Shown: positions 1 to 7,809 of the stretch, one piece after another | How the letters are laid out: every line of letters starts with the position of its first letter | How positions within the stretch are numbered: position 1 is the stretch's first letter | NCBI GenBank assembly: GCA_044222225.1 | Contig: JBGANR010000018.1 | Coordinates: forward strand, 24,693-88,692 | Direction of reading: 5' to 3' | Origin: JBGANR01 sp044222225 | GTDB taxonomy: Bacteria > Actinomycetota > Actinomycetes > Mycobacteriales > Mycobacteriaceae | DNA: 64,000 nucleotides | Made by a program: the position numbers and the translations under genes | The notes under the pieces: model-generated | The model's input: only the letters and a program-made list of their open reading frames with translations | What the model was told of the DNA's origin: nothing | The model's database searches: none

Positions 1-1037
1 GCCGTTTCGCTCAGTGTCGTGCGACCGCAGACCGCCACGACCGGGATGCCGAGCCGGCCCGCGGCGCGGGCGACGCCGACCGGCGTCTTTCCACCGAGGC
101 TCTGTTCGTCGAACGATCCCTCGCCCGTGATGACAAGATCGGCGCCGACGAGCCGGTCGCGCAGGCGCACGAGATCGACGACCACGTCGACGCCGGGCCG
201 CTGTTCGGCGCCGAGCACAGCGAGTGCGACGAACCCGACTCCACCGGCCGCGCCCGCGCCAGGCACAAGCGCGAGGTCACGTTCGTCCGGCCCGGCGCCG
301 TCGGCCCGCAAGGCCTGCTGGAGCACACGAGAGAAATCGGCCAGTCCAGCATCGAGCGCCTCGACCTGCTCGGCGTCGGCACCCTTCTGCGGGCCGAAGA
401 CGCTCGCCGCACCGGCGGGGCCCAGGAGCACGTGGTCGACGTCGCAGGCCAGAACGAAGCCGGTCCGTGCCACGCGCGGATCGAGTTCCGACAGATCCAC
501 AGCCGCGATCTCGCGCAGGGCTCCCCCGCCGTCGTCGAGCTCGGCACCCGAGGCATTCAGCAGCCGCGCGCCGAGAGCGGCGATCAGCCCGGCGCCGCCG
601 TCGGTCGAGGCGCTACCACCGATCGCGAGCACGATGCGCGTGGCCCCGGCGTCGAGCGCGGCCTCGATCAGCTCACCGGTTCCTCGCGAGCTCGCGGCGA
701 GCGCATCCCGCCGGTCCGCCGGGACGAGCGCGAGCCCCGAGGCCAACGCGAGCTCGACGACCGCCTCGTCGCCCCGCATCGCGAAAGACGCCTGCACCGG
801 CGTTCCGAGCGGGCCGTGCACGACGGCCTCTCGGCGTTCGTATCCGTTCGCGAGCGCCGCGTCGAGCGTTCCCTCGCCGCCGTCGGCCATGGGGACCACG
901 GACACCCGGACATCGGGGCGCACGGCCCGGATCCCGTCGGCCAGACACCCGGCCGCTTCCCCCGCGCCGAGGGACCCTTTGAACTTGTCCGGGGCGATGA
1001 CGATGTGCGCCGCGTCGCCCAACTGTTCAAAATTCAT
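1..1037 (-). CDS. Glycerate kinase (GlxK/GarK type), 3' end outside window
   Basis: Reading the minus strand from the ATG at 1037 gives an uncut frame running off the left edge of the window (about 345 codons). It opens with IVIAPDKFKGSLGAGEAA and continues with ADGGEGTLDA, GGSASTDGGAG, GPQKGAD and ITGEGSFDEQSLGGKTP, which are signature blocks of the glycerate kinase family that phosphorylates D-glycerate with ATP. The family is about 370-380 residues, so only the last few dozen residues are missing. It is divergent from an aminotransferase and a 2-hydroxyacid dehydrogenase, which fits a short route from hydroxypyruvate or glyoxylate through glycerate to phosphoglycerate. Whether the product is 2- or 3-phosphoglycerate cannot be read from sequence. 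Confidence 0.93.
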   Translation of the reverse strand, partial: MNFEQLGDAAHIVIAPDKFKGSLGAGEAAGCLADGIRAVRPDVRVSVVPMADGGEGTLDAALANGYERREAVVHGPLGTPVQASFAMRGDEAVVELALASGLALVPADRRDALAASSRGTGELIEAALDAGATRIVLAIGGSASTDGGAGLIAALGARLLNASGAELDDGGGALREIAAVDLSELDPRVARTGFVLACDVDHVLLGPAGAASVFGPQKGADAEQVEALDAGLADFSRVLQQALRADGAGPDERDLALVPGAGAAGGVGFVALAVLGAEQRPGVDVVVDLVRLRDRLVGADLVITGEGSFDEQSLGGKTPVGVARAAGRLGIPVVAVCGRTTLSET

Positions 1038-1058
1038 CCGCACAACCCCTCGACGAAC

Positions 1059-1102
1059 TGATATATCAACCTTATACTAATCGCACCCTAGTCCGGGACT
1101 AG
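1059..1102. promoter_or_regulatory. Divergent promoter/operator region of the glycerate cluster
   Basis: The 115-bp gap between the divergent start codons at 1037 and 1153 contains a perfect 10-bp palindrome TGATATATCA (1059-1068), a good -10-like hexamer TATACT (1073-1078) for the rightward genes, and a 15-bp palindrome CTAGTCCGGGACTAG (1088-1102). The last lies just past the -10, where a repressor could bind. No regulator gene is adjacent, so the protein is unknown. The palindromes are seen directly; the roles are inferred. Confidence 0.45.
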
Positions 1103-1152
1103 CGGCGAACGTCTGGCTACGCCGCGATCAGCTCGTTGAGGAGAAGGACAGC

Positions 1153-2352
1153 ATGCAGCAACTCGCCCACCGGCTCGAACGCCTGGGCACCGAGACCGCC
1201 TTCAGTGTCGCGCAGGCCGCCGCCGCGTGGAAGGCGAAGGGACATCGCGTCTACCCCTTCCATCTCGGCGATATCAACATCCCCACGGCCCCGCACATCG
1301 TGGACGCGATGAACAAGGCGATCGCCGACGGTTACACCGGCTACTGCCCGGGCCCCGGGATCCCCCAGCTGCGCGAAGCGCTCGCCGACAGCCTGGGCTC
1401 CGCCCGCGGTATCGACCTCACCCCCGACAACGTCGTGGTGACGACGGGCGGCAAGCCGGTCATCACGAAGTTCCTGCAGGCCGTCATGAACCCGGGCCAG
1501 GAGGTGCTCTACCCGAACCCCGGCTTCCCGATCTACGAGTCGCAGATCGAATACCTCGGCGGCACGGCCGTGCCCTACCGCTACGTGCCCACGGACGAGG
1601 GATTCGCGATCGACCTCGATCAGCTGCGCGCCTCGATCACCCCCGACACGGTGGCGATCATCTACAACGACCTGCAGAACCCCATCTCCGCGGAGTCGAC
1701 GGCCGCTGAGCGTGAGGCCGTCGCGCGGATCGCCCAGGAGAACGATCTCTGGGTGCTCTCCGACGAGGCCTACTTCGAGACCCGCTACGAGGGCGTCTCG
1801 AGCTCGATCGCGTCGCTGCCCGGCATGCTCGAGCGCACCGTCATCCTCTACACGTTCAGCAAGAAGTTCGCGATGACCGGCTCGCGCCTCGGCTGCGCCG
1901 TCGCCCCGGTGGAGATCGCGAACGTGTTCAGCAAGCTCAACACCAACGACGAATCGTGCACGACGCACTACGTGCAGTGGGCCGGCATCGAGGCGCTGCG
2001 CGGATCCCAGGAGCCGGTGCAGCAGATGCTCGCGGTTCTGCGCGAACGGCGCGACGCCGCATGCGAGATCGTCAACGCGATCCCCGGCATGAACGTCGCC
2101 GTCCCGCACTCGACGTTCTACCTGTTCCCCGATGTCACCGAGGCGATGGACCGCATGGGCTACACCGCCGTCGGCGACTTCGCCTCCGTCGCGCTGCACC
2201 AGACGGGCGTCTCGTTCTGCACCCGCGAGCACTTCGGCCGCCGCCAGCCGGGCGAAGACCGCCAGTACATCCGGCTCGCCTACTCGGGCATCGAGATCGA
2301 CGACATCCGCGACGGCCTCGGCCGGCTGAACGAATGGGTGAGCGCCAAATGA
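1153..2352 (+). CDS. PLP-dependent class I/II aminotransferase
   Basis: This is a 399-residue fold-type-I aminotransferase. The nucleotide-binding and PLP core is visible as NPGFPIYES, IIYNDLQNP and SDEAYFE. The Schiff-base lysine is K237 in FSKKFAMTGSRLG. The start at 1153 follows a GAGGAGAAGGA ribosome site. Its stop overlaps the start of the next gene in an ATGA, so the two are translationally coupled. The neighbouring hydroxyacid dehydrogenase and divergent glycerate kinase suggest it makes hydroxypyruvate or glyoxylate from serine, glycine or a related amino acid. The amino-acid specificity is not readable, and an aspartate- or alanine-type activity remains possible. Confidence 0.85.
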   Translation: MQQLAHRLERLGTETAFSVAQAAAAWKAKGHRVYPFHLGDINIPTAPHIVDAMNKAIADGYTGYCPGPGIPQLREALADSLGSARGIDLTPDNVVVTTGGKPVITKFLQAVMNPGQEVLYPNPGFPIYESQIEYLGGTAVPYRYVPTDEGFAIDLDQLRASITPDTVAIIYNDLQNPISAESTAAEREAVARIAQENDLWVLSDEAYFETRYEGVSSSIASLPGMLERTVILYTFSKKFAMTGSRLGCAVAPVEIANVFSKLNTNDESCTTHYVQWAGIEALRGSQEPVQQMLAVLRERRDAACEIVNAIPGMNVAVPHSTFYLFPDVTEAMDRMGYTAVGDFASVALHQTGVSFCTREHFGRRQPGEDRQYIRLAYSGIEIDDIRDGLGRLNEWVSAK

Positions 2353-3308
2353 GCCGGATCGTCGTCACCGGGCGGGTTCCCGAAGCCGCCATCGAGAAGC
2401 TCCGCATCGAGCACGAGGTCGACGCCTGGCCGGGCCCGGAGTCGATCAGCCGCGAGGAGCTCCTGCGCCGGGTGGCCGGCGCCGACGCCATCCTCAGCCT
2501 GCTCACCGAACGCGTCGACGGCGAGCTCCTCGACGCCGCCGGCAGCGGACTCAAGGTCGTCGCCAACGTCGCCGTCGGCTACGACAACATCGATGTCGCG
2601 GCGTGCCGCGCGCGCGGCGTCGTCGCGACGAACACGCCCGGCGTGCTGACGGAGGCGACCGCCGACATCGCGTTCGGCCTCATCCTCATGGCCACTCGCC
2701 GGCTCGGCGAAGGCGAGCGCATCATCCGCGCCGGCCGGCCGTGGAAGTGGGGGATGTTCTTCCTGCTCGGCGCCGGCCTCCAGGGCAAGACCCTCGGCGT
2801 GGTGGGCATGGGCGGCATCGGCCAGGCGACGGCACGCCGCGCCAAGGCCTTCGGCATGGACGTCGTCTACCAGTCGCGCAGCGAGATCGATCCTCAGATC
2901 GCCGCGGAACTCGGCGCGCGGCGGGTCGATCTCGACGAGCTGCTGGCCGTCGCCGACGTCGTCTCCGTGCACTGCCCCTACGGGCCGGCCACTCACCACC
3001 TGTTCGGTGCCGAGCAGTTCGCCGCCATGAAGAACTCCGCGTACCTCGTCAACACGGCGCGCGGGCCGATCGTCGACGAGGCGGCGCTCGCCGTCGCGCT
3101 GCGCGACGAGACGATCGCCGGTGCCGGCCTCGACGTCTTCGAGCGCGAACCCCAGGTCCATCCCGACCTCCTCGAGCTCGAGAACGTCGCGCTGGTGCCC
3201 CATCTGGGATCGGCCACCGTCGAGACGCGGACCGCGATGGCGACGCTCGCCGCCGACAACGCTCTTGCCGTGCTCGGCGGCGATCAGCCGCCGACGCCGA
3301 TCAAGTAG
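2349..3308 (+). CDS. D-isomer 2-hydroxyacid dehydrogenase (glyoxylate/hydroxypyruvate reductase type)
   Basis: The 319-residue protein has the catalytic and NAD(P)-binding domains of the D-2-hydroxyacid dehydrogenase family. The dinucleotide fold is GMGGIG at 153-158, and the catalytic triad fits R238 (NTARGP), E267 (FEREP) and H285 (VPHLGSAT). It is closest in style to GyaR/GhrB glyoxylate or hydroxypyruvate reductases. The ATG at 2349 overlaps the upstream aminotransferase stop. In-frame codons continue further upstream, but those lie inside the aminotransferase gene. Its product, D-glycerate, would feed the divergent glycerate kinase. A strong hairpin follows 20 bp after the stop. Confidence 0.9.
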   Translation: MSRIVVTGRVPEAAIEKLRIEHEVDAWPGPESISREELLRRVAGADAILSLLTERVDGELLDAAGSGLKVVANVAVGYDNIDVAACRARGVVATNTPGVLTEATADIAFGLILMATRRLGEGERIIRAGRPWKWGMFFLLGAGLQGKTLGVVGMGGIGQATARRAKAFGMDVVYQSRSEIDPQIAAELGARRVDLDELLAVADVVSVHCPYGPATHHLFGAEQFAAMKNSAYLVNTARGPIVDEAALAVALRDETIAGAGLDVFEREPQVHPDLLELENVALVPHLGSATVETRTAMATLAADNALAVLGGDQPPTPIK

Positions 3309-3328
3309 TCGACGGTCCAGACGAAACA

Positions 3329-3355
3329 GGCCCGGGGGAGGTTCTCCCCCGGGCC
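3329..3355 (+). terminator. Strong hairpin terminator
   Basis: A perfect 12-bp stem (GGCCCGGGGGAG / CTCCCCCGGGCC) with a GTT loop lies 20 bp after the dehydrogenase stop. There is no U-tract, as is common for actinobacterial hairpins. Confidence 0.75.
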
Positions 3356-3371
3356 CGCTCGGCGTTACCCG

Positions 3372-3442
3372 CCGGTATCTGTCGCTGAGCGGGGCCTCGC
3401 GGAGATAGTCGCCGCGTCGGCCCGTACAGCGACAGATACCGG
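3372..3442. repeat. Dispersed palindromic element, copy A
   Basis: The outer 16-bp arms CCGGTATCTGTCGCTG (3372-3387) and their exact complement (3427-3442) enclose imperfectly paired inner arms of CGGG and CGCGG character, so the whole 71 bp can fold as one long hairpin. Related elements lie at 25632, 34644 and 44682. It sits between two rightward genes, 17 bp past a terminator. Confidence 0.85.
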
Positions 3443-3492
3443 CCGGTTCCTCGCTGCGCGCAGCGTCGAAGACGGTCACCGAGCGGTACGGT

Positions 3493-4170
3493 GTGGCCGT
3501 GACCGAGCTGGCGGAGGCGATCCGGGCCGACCTGCGAGCAGCGGCGGACCCGCAACGGGCGCCGACGATGCAGGCGTACATGAAGTCCGCGATGCCGTTC
3601 CTCGGCGTGCCGGCTCCGTCCGCCCGCTCGATCACTTCCGCCGCCCGGCGGGCAAACCCGCCCGCGAACCTCGACGATCTGCTGGCATCGGTGACCGACC
3701 TCTGGGATCAGGCCGAGTTCCGCGAGGAGCGCTACGCCGCGCAGCACCTCATGCGCGGCCGCCGTACCAAAGGCGTGCTGGAACTGCTGCCGCTGCACCA
3801 GCGGATGGCCGTGACCGGCGCGTGGTGGGACCACGTCGACGAGATCGCCCGCCACATCGCGGACCTGCACGATGCGTACCCGGACCAGACCGGCGCCATC
3901 GTCCGGGTGTGGAGTCACGGCGATGACCTGTGGCTGCGCCGGCTCGCGATCATCTCCCAACTGGGCCGCAGGGACCGGCTCGACACCGGCGTGCTGACCG
4001 ACGTGATCGAGCCAGCCATCGATGAGCCGGAGTTCTTCCTGCGCAAGGCCATCGGCTGGGCGCTGCGCGAGCACGCGAAGACCGATCCCGACTGGGTGCG
4101 CGCCTACGTGGCTGAGCACCACGGCCGGCTCAGCGGACTGTCCCGGCGCGAGGCCCTCAAGAACCTCTGA
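3493..4170 (+). CDS. DNA alkylation repair protein, AlkD-like
   Basis: The 225-residue all-helical protein resembles the AlkD/DNA alkylation repair family of HEAT-like-repeat glycosylases, which remove N3- and N7-alkylated purines without base flipping. Supporting segments are YMKSAMPFLGVPAP near the N terminus, WWDHVDEIA in the middle, the conserved WLRRLAIISQL helix and FFLRKAIGWALREHAKTDP near the C terminus. These Trp/Asp/Arg-rich helices line the DNA groove in the family. Translation can begin at GTG 3493 or GTG 3499, and the first is used here. It is monocistronic, behind repeat copy A. Confidence 0.9.
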   Translation: MAVTELAEAIRADLRAAADPQRAPTMQAYMKSAMPFLGVPAPSARSITSAARRANPPANLDDLLASVTDLWDQAEFREERYAAQHLMRGRRTKGVLELLPLHQRMAVTGAWWDHVDEIARHIADLHDAYPDQTGAIVRVWSHGDDLWLRRLAIISQLGRRDRLDTGVLTDVIEPAIDEPEFFLRKAIGWALREHAKTDPDWVRAYVAEHHGRLSGLSRREALKNL

Positions 4171-4416
4171 TCACGGACCCGGATGGACAGCTACTCCCTC
4201 TCGGGACCGTGGTGTTCCCGCCCGGATCGCCGGGTCTTCTTCGGAATGCACGTCCGGGCAGTCCACCATGCAGCAGGCACACCAGCTGTGGCTGCTCAAC
4301 AGATCTGGATCCTCGTCACGCAACGACCGCTGGTCGCAGTGACCGTCGCCGGTCTTGTAGTGGTCGGGGCGGGGACAGTCGCAGAGTTCGACGACGGCCT
4401 CATCGGCGGTGGACAT
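4171..4416 (-). CDS. Small Cys/His-rich hypothetical protein
   Basis: The 81-residue frame begins 24 bp downstream of the nrdE stop on the same strand. It contains CDCPRPDHYKTGDGHC and SWCACCMVDCPD, eight closely spaced cysteines plus histidines that could bind a metal such as zinc. I do not recognise the family. The composition (few Arg/Ala runs, many acidic residues) is unlike the antisense shadows nearby, which supports a real gene. No strong ribosome site precedes the ATG. Read-through from nrdE is plausible. Confidence 0.5.
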   Translation of the reverse strand: MSTADEAVVELCDCPRPDHYKTGDGHCDQRSLRDEDPDLLSSHSWCACCMVDCPDVHSEEDPAIRAGTPRSREGVAVHPGP

Positions 4417-4440
4417 CGCCTGAGCATGGCTAGAACTCCC

Positions 4441-6642
4441 CTACAGCATGCAGCTGACGCAGCCCTCGACCTCGGTCCCCTCCAACGCCAACTGGCGCAG
4501 CCGGATGTAGTACAGCGTCTTGATGCCCTTGCGCCAGGCGTAGATCTGCGCCTTGTTGACGTCGCGCGTCGTCGCCGTGTCCTTGAAGAACAGCGTGAGC
4601 GAAAGCCCCTGGTCGACGTGCTGAGTCGCCGCGGCGTACGTGTCGATGATCTTCTCGTAGCCGATCTCGTACGCGTCCTGGTAGTACTCCAGGTTCTCGT
4701 TCGTCATGTAGGGCGCCGGATAGTAGACCCGCCCGATCTTGCCCTCCTTGCGGATCTCGACCTTCGCCGCGACGGGGTGGATCGAGCTCGTGGAGTGATT
4801 GATGTAGCTGATCGAACCGGTCGGCGGCACGGCCTGAAGATTGCGGTTGTAGATGCCGTACTTGCGCACCGACTCCTTCAGTTCACGCCAGTCGTCCTGC
4901 GTCGGAATATCGATGCCGCCCTGGGAGAACAGATCCACATTCCCGTCGCCTGCGTGCGCGAACAACTCTCGCACCTTATCGGTGGCCGGCTCCCACACCT
5001 GGTCGATGTACTTGTCGAAGAACTCGCCCGTCGCGTACTTGCTCTTCTCGAAACCGGTGAACGACGTACCTCGCTCGCGGGCCAACTTGTTCGACGCGCG
5101 GATCGCGTGGAACAGCACCGTGTAGAAGTACATGTTCGTGAAGTCGACGCCCTCTTCGCTGCCGTAGAGGATCCGCTCGCGTGCCAGGTAACCGTGCAGG
5201 TTCATCTGACCGAGGCCGATGGCGTGACCTTCGTCGTTGCCCTTCTGGATCGACGGCACCGAGGTGATCGCCGTCTGATCGGACACGGCCGTCAGCCCGC
5301 GGATCGCGATCTCGATGGTCTTGCCGAAGTCCGGCGAGTCCATCGCCTTGGCGATGTTGAGCGACCCGAGGTTGCACGAGATGTCGTTGCCCACGTCGGC
5401 GTAGGACAGATCGTCGTTGTACGTCGACGGCGTCGACACCTGCAGGATCTCCGAACACAGGTTGGAGTGGGTGATCTTGCCGTCGATCGGGTTCGCCCGG
5501 TTCACCGTGTCCTCGTACATGATGTACGGATAGCCGGACTCGAACTGCAGTTCCGCGAGGGTCTGGAAGAATTCGCGCGCCTTGATCTTGGCCTTCGCGA
5601 TCCGCCGGTCCCCCACCATCTCGTGGTACTTCTCGGAGACGTTGACGTCGGCGAACGGCATTCCGTAGACGCGCTCGACGTCGTACGGGCTGAACAGGTA
5701 CATGTCGTCGTTGCGCTTGGCAAGCTCGAACGTGATATCCGGGATGACGACGCCGAGGCTGAGGGTCTTGATCCGGATCTTCTCGTCGGCGTTCTCGCGC
5801 TTGGTGTCGAGGAAGCGATAGATGTCCGGGTGATGGGCGTGCAGATACACCGCGCCGGCCCCCTGCCGGGCGCCGAGCTGGTTGGCGTAGCTGAACGAAT
5901 CCTCCAGCAGCTTCATGATCGGGATGACGCCGGAGCTCTGATTCTGAATCTGTTTGATCGGCGCACCGTGCTCGCGGATGTTGCTCAACAGCAGGGCGAC
6001 GCCGCCGCCGCGCTTGGAGAGTTGCAGCGCCGAGTTGATGGAGCGCCCGATTGACTCCATATTGTCCTCTATACGTAAAAGGAAACAGCTCACCGGCTCG
6101 CCGCGCTGCTTCTTTCCCGAGTTGAGGAACGTCGGCGTCGCCGGCTGGAAACGACCGTCGATGATCTCCTCGACGAGGTCGCGAGCCAACTGCTCATCGC
6201 CGTCGGCGAGCGTCATGGCGACCATGCAGACACGGTCCTCGAAACGCTCCAGGTAACGCTTGCCGTCGAACGTCTTGAGCGTGTAGCTCGTGTAGTACTT
6301 GAACGCGCCGAGGAACGTCGGGAAACGGAACTTCTTGGCGTAAGCCGCCTCGTACAGCTTCTTGATGAACACTCGGCTGTACTTGTCCAGAACCTCGGCC
6401 TCGTAGTAGTTCTCCTTGATGAGATAGTCGAGCTTCTCATCCAGGTTGTGAAAGAAGACCGTGTTCTGGTTGACGTGCTGCAGGAAGTACTGGTTCGCCG
6501 CGGCACGGTCCTTGTCGAACTGGATCCTGCCGTCCGCGTCGTAGAGGTTGAGCATCGCGTTGAGGGAGTGGTAGTCGAGCCCGTCGGAGCCGGGCGACAC
6601 CGCGTCCGGTGCCCGGTGCTTGCCCGCGATGGTTGCCGTCAT
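4441..6642 (-). CDS. nrdE: Class Ib ribonucleoside-diphosphate reductase, alpha subunit
   Basis: This 733-residue protein reduces ribonucleoside diphosphates to deoxyribonucleotides together with the NrdF radical subunit. All active-site parts are present: C186 (PVSCFLL) and C423 (ISCNLGSLN) form the redox pair, and N394, C396 and E398 in SNLCSEI are the thiyl-radical site. The C-terminal CVSCML supplies the dithiol (C728, C731) re-reduced by NrdH. A GGAGG site precedes the ATG. It is the third gene of an nrdH-nrdI-nrdE block. nrdF is not next to it in this window, as also occurs in mycobacteria, where nrdF is separated. Confidence 0.98.
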   Translation of the reverse strand: MTATIAGKHRAPDAVSPGSDGLDYHSLNAMLNLYDADGRIQFDKDRAAANQYFLQHVNQNTVFFHNLDEKLDYLIKENYYEAEVLDKYSRVFIKKLYEAAYAKKFRFPTFLGAFKYYTSYTLKTFDGKRYLERFEDRVCMVAMTLADGDEQLARDLVEEIIDGRFQPATPTFLNSGKKQRGEPVSCFLLRIEDNMESIGRSINSALQLSKRGGGVALLLSNIREHGAPIKQIQNQSSGVIPIMKLLEDSFSYANQLGARQGAGAVYLHAHHPDIYRFLDTKRENADEKIRIKTLSLGVVIPDITFELAKRNDDMYLFSPYDVERVYGMPFADVNVSEKYHEMVGDRRIAKAKIKAREFFQTLAELQFESGYPYIMYEDTVNRANPIDGKITHSNLCSEILQVSTPSTYNDDLSYADVGNDISCNLGSLNIAKAMDSPDFGKTIEIAIRGLTAVSDQTAITSVPSIQKGNDEGHAIGLGQMNLHGYLARERILYGSEEGVDFTNMYFYTVLFHAIRASNKLARERGTSFTGFEKSKYATGEFFDKYIDQVWEPATDKVRELFAHAGDGNVDLFSQGGIDIPTQDDWRELKESVRKYGIYNRNLQAVPPTGSISYINHSTSSIHPVAAKVEIRKEGKIGRVYYPAPYMTNENLEYYQDAYEIGYEKIIDTYAAATQHVDQGLSLTLFFKDTATTRDVNKAQIYAWRKGIKTLYYIRLRQLALEGTEVEGCVSCML

Positions 6643-6771
6643 GATCGCTCACCCTCCAAGGCGAATATGTGGTCGTACACAGGTGTAACAGCGGGCACCG
6701 ACAGAATCCGCAGGCGGCCGGCACCGACGCGGTGGAGACGTCGACGCCGCGGTCCGGCGGATTCCGGGCGG

Positions 6772-7188
6772 CTAGGAGGCCACGGCCTCCGCCCAGAAAC
6801 GGGTCAGGCCCGCTCGCACACGGAGGACGTCGTCCTCCGTGCCCATGAGTTCGAATCGGTACAGATAAGGCACGCCGCACTTGGCGGCCACGACGTCCCC
6901 CGCCCGGCAGAACTCCTCACCGAAGTTCGTGTTGCCGGCCGCGATGACGCCCCGCAGCAGCGCCCGGTTGTGCGGGTCGTTGAGGAAGCCGATGACCTGC
7001 TTGGGGACGTACCCACCGGACCCGCCGTCGGCGCGTCCACCTCCGTAGGTAGGACAGACGAGGACATAGGGCTCATCGACTCGAAGCGGATCCTGTCCGC
7101 GCCGCACGGGAATGCGCAGCGCGGGCAGACCGACCTTGCCGATGAACCGATGGGTGTTCTCCGAAACAGACGAGAAGTAGACGATCAA
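6772..7188 (-). CDS. nrdI: NrdI flavodoxin-like protein
   Basis: The 138-residue protein starts IVYFSSVSENTHRFI, the FMN phosphate loop typical of NrdI, and has CPTYGGG and AAGNTNFGEEFC, also characteristic. NrdI supplies oxidant (superoxide or peroxide) to NrdF to build the dimanganese-tyrosyl radical cofactor. The frame begins with a TTG at 7188, preceded by GGAAGGGA at a suitable distance. No ATG or GTG gives the complete FMN loop. It lies 40 bp after nrdH and 129 bp before nrdE. Confidence 0.95.
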   Translation of the reverse strand: MIVYFSSVSENTHRFIGKVGLPALRIPVRRGQDPLRVDEPYVLVCPTYGGGRADGGSGGYVPKQVIGFLNDPHNRALLRGVIAAGNTNFGEEFCRAGDVVAAKCGVPYLYRFELMGTEDDVLRVRAGLTRFWAEAVAS

Positions 7189-7228
7189 CCCCGATTCCCT
7201 TCCCCGGACTCGGTGCGTCGATCAGGCT

Positions 7229-7459
7229 TCAGGCTGCGACGGCGAGCGCCTTGATGCGATCGGGCCGGAAGCCGGACCAGTGATCGTCGCCGGCGACGAC
7301 GACCGGCGCCTGCATGTGCCCCAGCGCCATGACGTAATCGCGCGCCTCGTCGTCCTGGCTGATGTCGACGACGGAGTAGTCGACACCGACCTTGTCGAGC
7401 GCCTTGTACGTCGCGTTGCACTGCACGCAGGCGGGTTTGGTGTAGACGGTGATGCTCAT
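7229..7459 (-). CDS. nrdH: NrdH glutaredoxin-like redoxin
   Basis: The 76-residue thioredoxin-fold protein has the NrdH redox motif CVQC at 11-14 (YTKPACVQC) and the C-terminal WSGFRPDRIKAL signature. It donates electrons to the class Ib reductase NrdE and is itself reduced by thioredoxin reductase. The ATG is preceded by CAGGAG. It is the first gene of the nrdHIE transcript, with a long (about 200 bp) upstream region containing candidate DnaA- and NrdR-type sites. Confidence 0.97.
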   Translation of the reverse strand: MSITVYTKPACVQCNATYKALDKVGVDYSVVDISQDDEARDYVMALGHMQAPVVVAGDDHWSGFRPDRIKALAVAA

Positions 7460-7539
7460 CTGGCGACTCCTGAGACTGCGACAGGCGGCTCGAACGGCGA
7501 GTCCGAAACCGGTTTCTGGGGACCATCTTGGGGAATTTC

Positions 7540-7569
7540 TGTGGACAACCCGGCCGCTTCTGTGGACGT
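7540..7569 (-). promoter_or_regulatory. DnaA-box-like pair upstream of nrdH
   Basis: On the minus strand 7540-7548 reads TTGTCCACA, an exact actinobacterial-type DnaA box. A second near-match ACGTCCACA occurs at 7561-7569, one 21-bp step (two helical turns) away. Further TGGGGA-type near-repeats flank them (about 7515-7577). DnaA regulates nrdAB in Escherichia coli. Its use here for nrdHIE is an inference. Confidence 0.45.
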
Positions 7570-7631
7570 CCTGGGGATGACCTGTGAGCTCGTCACCCGC
7601 ATTCGCTCCGCGGGGCGCTGCCGTGCTTCAA

Positions 7632-7647
7632 ACACTACACCTAGGGT
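7632..7647 (-). promoter_or_regulatory. Possible NrdR box
   Basis: ACACTACACCTAGGGT resembles the 16-bp interrupted palindrome bound by NrdR, the repressor of ribonucleotide reductase genes, with ACACTA matching one half and TAGGGT partly matching the other. A second cluster with similar arms (CACTA, TAGGG) follows at 7661-7671, but with shorter spacing than a proper box. Both lie about 170-200 bp before nrdH. Confidence 0.4.
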
Positions 7648-7752
7648 TTAGGCGCGCAAGCACTACTAGGGATTGGGGCCCGCTCGTACGAAATCGTCAG
7701 CGTGTCGTCGCACCGGCGTGTCGAGAGAGCCCGCAAAACGGCCCGACAGACG

Positions 7753-7787
7753 CGTGGCCCGGCCAGCGTATCGCCGGCCGGGCCACG
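7753..7787 (-). terminator. Hairpin terminator after the FMN reductase gene
   Basis: Perfect 12-bp arms CGTGGCCCGGCC (7753-7764) and GGCCGGGCCACG (7776-7787) lie 23 bp beyond the stop of the leftward reductase gene. They separate it from the nrd leader. Confidence 0.7.
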
Positions 7788-7809
7788 TCACCTCGGATCC
7801 ATCACAGCC

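Noticed and set aside
4183..6054. Long rightward open frame (623 codons) over nrdE
   Set aside because: It is antisense to a textbook nrdE; the product is Arg/Val/Asp-rich with no family motif and its frame is a GC-bias shadow.
7661..7671. Second NrdR box
   Set aside because: CACTA and TAGGG arms are only 1 nt apart, instead of the spacing in a real 16-bp box, so it is not listed as a separate site.
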